This document shows, in pieces, positions 32,923 through 34,347 of a stretch of DNA of 34,347 nucleotides (within the stretch, counting starts at the first letter, position 1; each line of letters opens with the position of its first letter). The DNA is taken from assembly GCF_002836945.1 (NCBI RefSeq), contig NZ_NIJM01000044.1:1-34347 (forward strand). Direction: 5' to 3'. Source of the DNA: Shewanella chilikensis. Lineage in GTDB: Bacteria; Pseudomonadota; Gammaproteobacteria; Enterobacterales; Shewanellaceae. Under the pieces are notes generated by a model. It searched no databases. It had not been told where the DNA came from and saw nothing but the letters and a program-made list of their open reading frames with translations. The position numbers and the translations under genes were made by a program.

Positions 32923-34206
32923 ATGACCCGTTCTGAAGACCTGTTTGAACAGGCCAAGAAAACCATCCCCGGCGGTGTGAACTCGCCAGTACGTGCCTTC
33001 AATGGTGTAGGCGGCTCTCCCCGCTTCATCGAAAAGGCCGACGGTGCCTATATCTATGATGCCGACGGCAAAGCCTATATCGACTATGTCGGTTCCTGGG
33101 GGCCTATGATCCTGGGTCACAACCATCCCAAGATCCGCGAAGCGGTTCTCAAGGCGGTGGAGAACGGTCTGTCTTTCGGCGCACCTACCGAGCTGGAAGT
33201 GCAGATGGCAGAAAAAGTCATTGAGATGGTGCCTTCCATAGAGCAGGTACGCATGGTGAGCTCTGGCACAGAAGCCACCATGAGCGCCATACGCCTGGCT
33301 CGTGGTTACACCAACAGAGACAAGATCCTCAAGTTCGAAGGCTGCTACCACGGCCATGCCGACTGTCTGCTGGTTAAGGCCGGCTCAGGCGCCCTGACTC
33401 TGGGTCAGCCCAGCTCCCCAGGGATCCCTGCTGACTTCGCCAAGCACACTCTGACTGCTGTCTATAACGATCTGGACTCAGTCAAAGAGCTGTTCAGCCA
33501 GCATCCGCAGGATATCGCCTGTATCATACTTGAGCCGGTTGCCGGCAACATGAACTGTATCCCGCCGGTTGCAGGTTTCCTTGAAGGACTGCGTGAGCTA
33601 TGCGATCAGTTCGGCGCCCTGCTGATCATCGACGAAGTGATGACAGGCTTCCGCGTCTCCAAGAGCGGTGCCCAAGGCCACTATGGCGTGACACCGGATC
33701 TGACCACTCTGGGTAAGGTTATCGGCGGCGGTATGCCGGTTGGTGCCTTCGGTGGCAAGAAAGAAGTCATGCAGTATATTGCCCCGACTGGCCCTGTGTA
33801 CCAGGCCGGCACACTTTCGGGTAACCCTATCGCCATGACTGCTGGTCTGGCTCAGCTGGAAGCCCTGTCAGAGCCTGGCCTCTATGAGGAACTGGCAGCC
33901 AAGACCAAGCGTATCGCCGAAGGCTTCAAGGCCGCGGCCGACAAGCATGGTATCCCCATGGCCATCAACTATGTTGGCGGCATGTTTGGTTTCTTCTTTA
34001 CCGATGAAGAGAAGATCACCGGCTTTGAGCAGGTCACCAAGTGCAACATGGAGCAGTTCCGCGCCTTCTATCACGGTATGCTGGACGAAGGTATTTACCT
34101 GGCACCAAGCGCCTTTGAAGCAGGCTTCCTGTCTATGGCTCACGGCGAGCAAGAGCTGCAAGCGACTCTGGATGCAGCCGATCGTGTCTTGGCACGCATG
34201 AAGTAA
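32923..34206 (+). CDS. hemL: Glutamate-1-semialdehyde 2,1-aminomutase
   Basis: The product is 427 residues, the family norm. It is a PLP enzyme that moves the amino group of glutamate-1-semialdehyde to form 5-aminolevulinate, the C5 route to haem. The PLP lysine is Lys265 in [18 protein letters not shown]. Also visible are [31 protein letters not shown] (PLP phosphate), [19 protein letters not shown] and QAGTLSGNP. It follows pyrB by 29 bases with AAGGA about ten bases before the ATG, and a strong terminator follows. Confidence 0.98.
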   Translation: MTRSEDLFEQAKKTIPGGVNSPVRAFNGVGGSPRFIEKADGAYIYDADGKAYIDYVGSWGPMILGHNHPKIREAVLKAVENGLSFGAPTELEVQMAEKVIEMVPSIEQVRMVSSGTEATMSAIRLARGYTNRDKILKFEGCYHGHADCLLVKAGSGALTLGQPSSPGIPADFAKHTLTAVYNDLDSVKELFSQHPQDIACIILEPVAGNMNCIPPVAGFLEGLRELCDQFGALLIIDEVMTGFRVSKSGAQGHYGVTPDLTTLGKVIGGGMPVGAFGGKKEVMQYIAPTGPVYQAGTLSGNPIAMTAGLAQLEALSEPGLYEELAAKTKRIAEGFKAAADKHGIPMAINYVGGMFGFFFTDEEKITGFEQVTKCNMEQFRAFYHGMLDEGIYLAPSAFEAGFLSMAHGEQELQATLDAADRVLARMK

Positions 34207-34242
34207 TCCGCAGATGGATTGAAAACGAGGCCTATACGGCCT

Positions 34243-34275
34243 AATGCCGTTCACTTAGTGTGAACGGCATTTTTC
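34243..34275 (+). terminator. Intrinsic terminator of hemL
   Basis: AATGCCGTTCAC (34243-34254) and GTGAACGGCATT (34260-34271) are perfect 12-bp arms around TTAGT, followed by TTTTC. The last 70 bases of the window beyond it hold no recognisable gene, only a small GGATAG-GCT-CTATCC hairpin. Confidence 0.95.
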
Positions 34276-34347
34276 TTAGGCTTAATGGGATACTTGTTTT
34301 TACTCATTTTTAACGCACGTGGATAGGCTCTATCCCGTTTCCCATCA

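Overview
The window looks like a Shewanella chromosome of moderate G+C content. This rests on gene content and order from memory, not on a database search: an oxyR / free-standing HPt protein (HptA-like) / yhcC block next to gltB-gltD and mtnN, and a tyrS / M23 peptidase / anmK / erpA block of a kind shared by Shewanella, Vibrio and Pseudomonas. About 24 kb is ordinary housekeeping sequence. The first 10.8 kb is an accessory island.

Region 1 (1-10850) is a polymorphic-toxin island read on the minus strand. A very large Sec-exported SpvB/VCBS/YD-repeat (Rhs-type) protein starts at 10201. It is interrupted by a single in-frame amber codon at 8528-8530 and then runs open to 3194. Its shell carries an unusual cysteine-rich tandem-repeat insert, and its C-terminal tip resembles a PD-(D/E)XK nuclease. 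A GTG-started gene one base downstream is the likely immunity gene. Further downstream come a RAYT-type transposase N-terminus fused in frame to what looks like the last residues of another toxin, three copies of a short dispersed repeat, one secreted protein and two lipoproteins (candidate orphan immunity proteins). A 23-bp sequence at the left edge is repeated exactly inside the toxin linker of the large gene. Most of this island is visibly AT-rich compared with the rest. The 650 bp upstream of the toxin gene hold no intact gene, only an A/C-only stretch, hairpins and insertion-element debris.

Region 2 (10851-13449, minus strand) carries oxyR (peroxide sensor), an HPt phosphotransfer protein that in Shewanella would serve the split Arc system, and the radical SAM protein yhcC.

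Region 3 (13450-23803, plus strand) carries the glutamate synthase operon gltBD behind a 500-bp regulatory region and ending at a strong terminator. It continues with mtnN plus a divergent CobD/CbiB-like membrane protein, then a tight run of DUF2721, TRIC-type channel and NTF2-like genes, and a small exported protein. A bidirectional terminator separates this from tyrS.

Region 4 (23907-34347) carries tyrS (minus), the M23 endopeptidase and anmK (cell-wall turnover), a DUF2750 protein and a small membrane protein. These converge on erpA and its overlapping DUF6776 partner (minus). Then come a CLC-type chloride transporter, pyrB (pyrimidine synthesis) and hemL (tetrapyrrole synthesis), which ends at a strong terminator.
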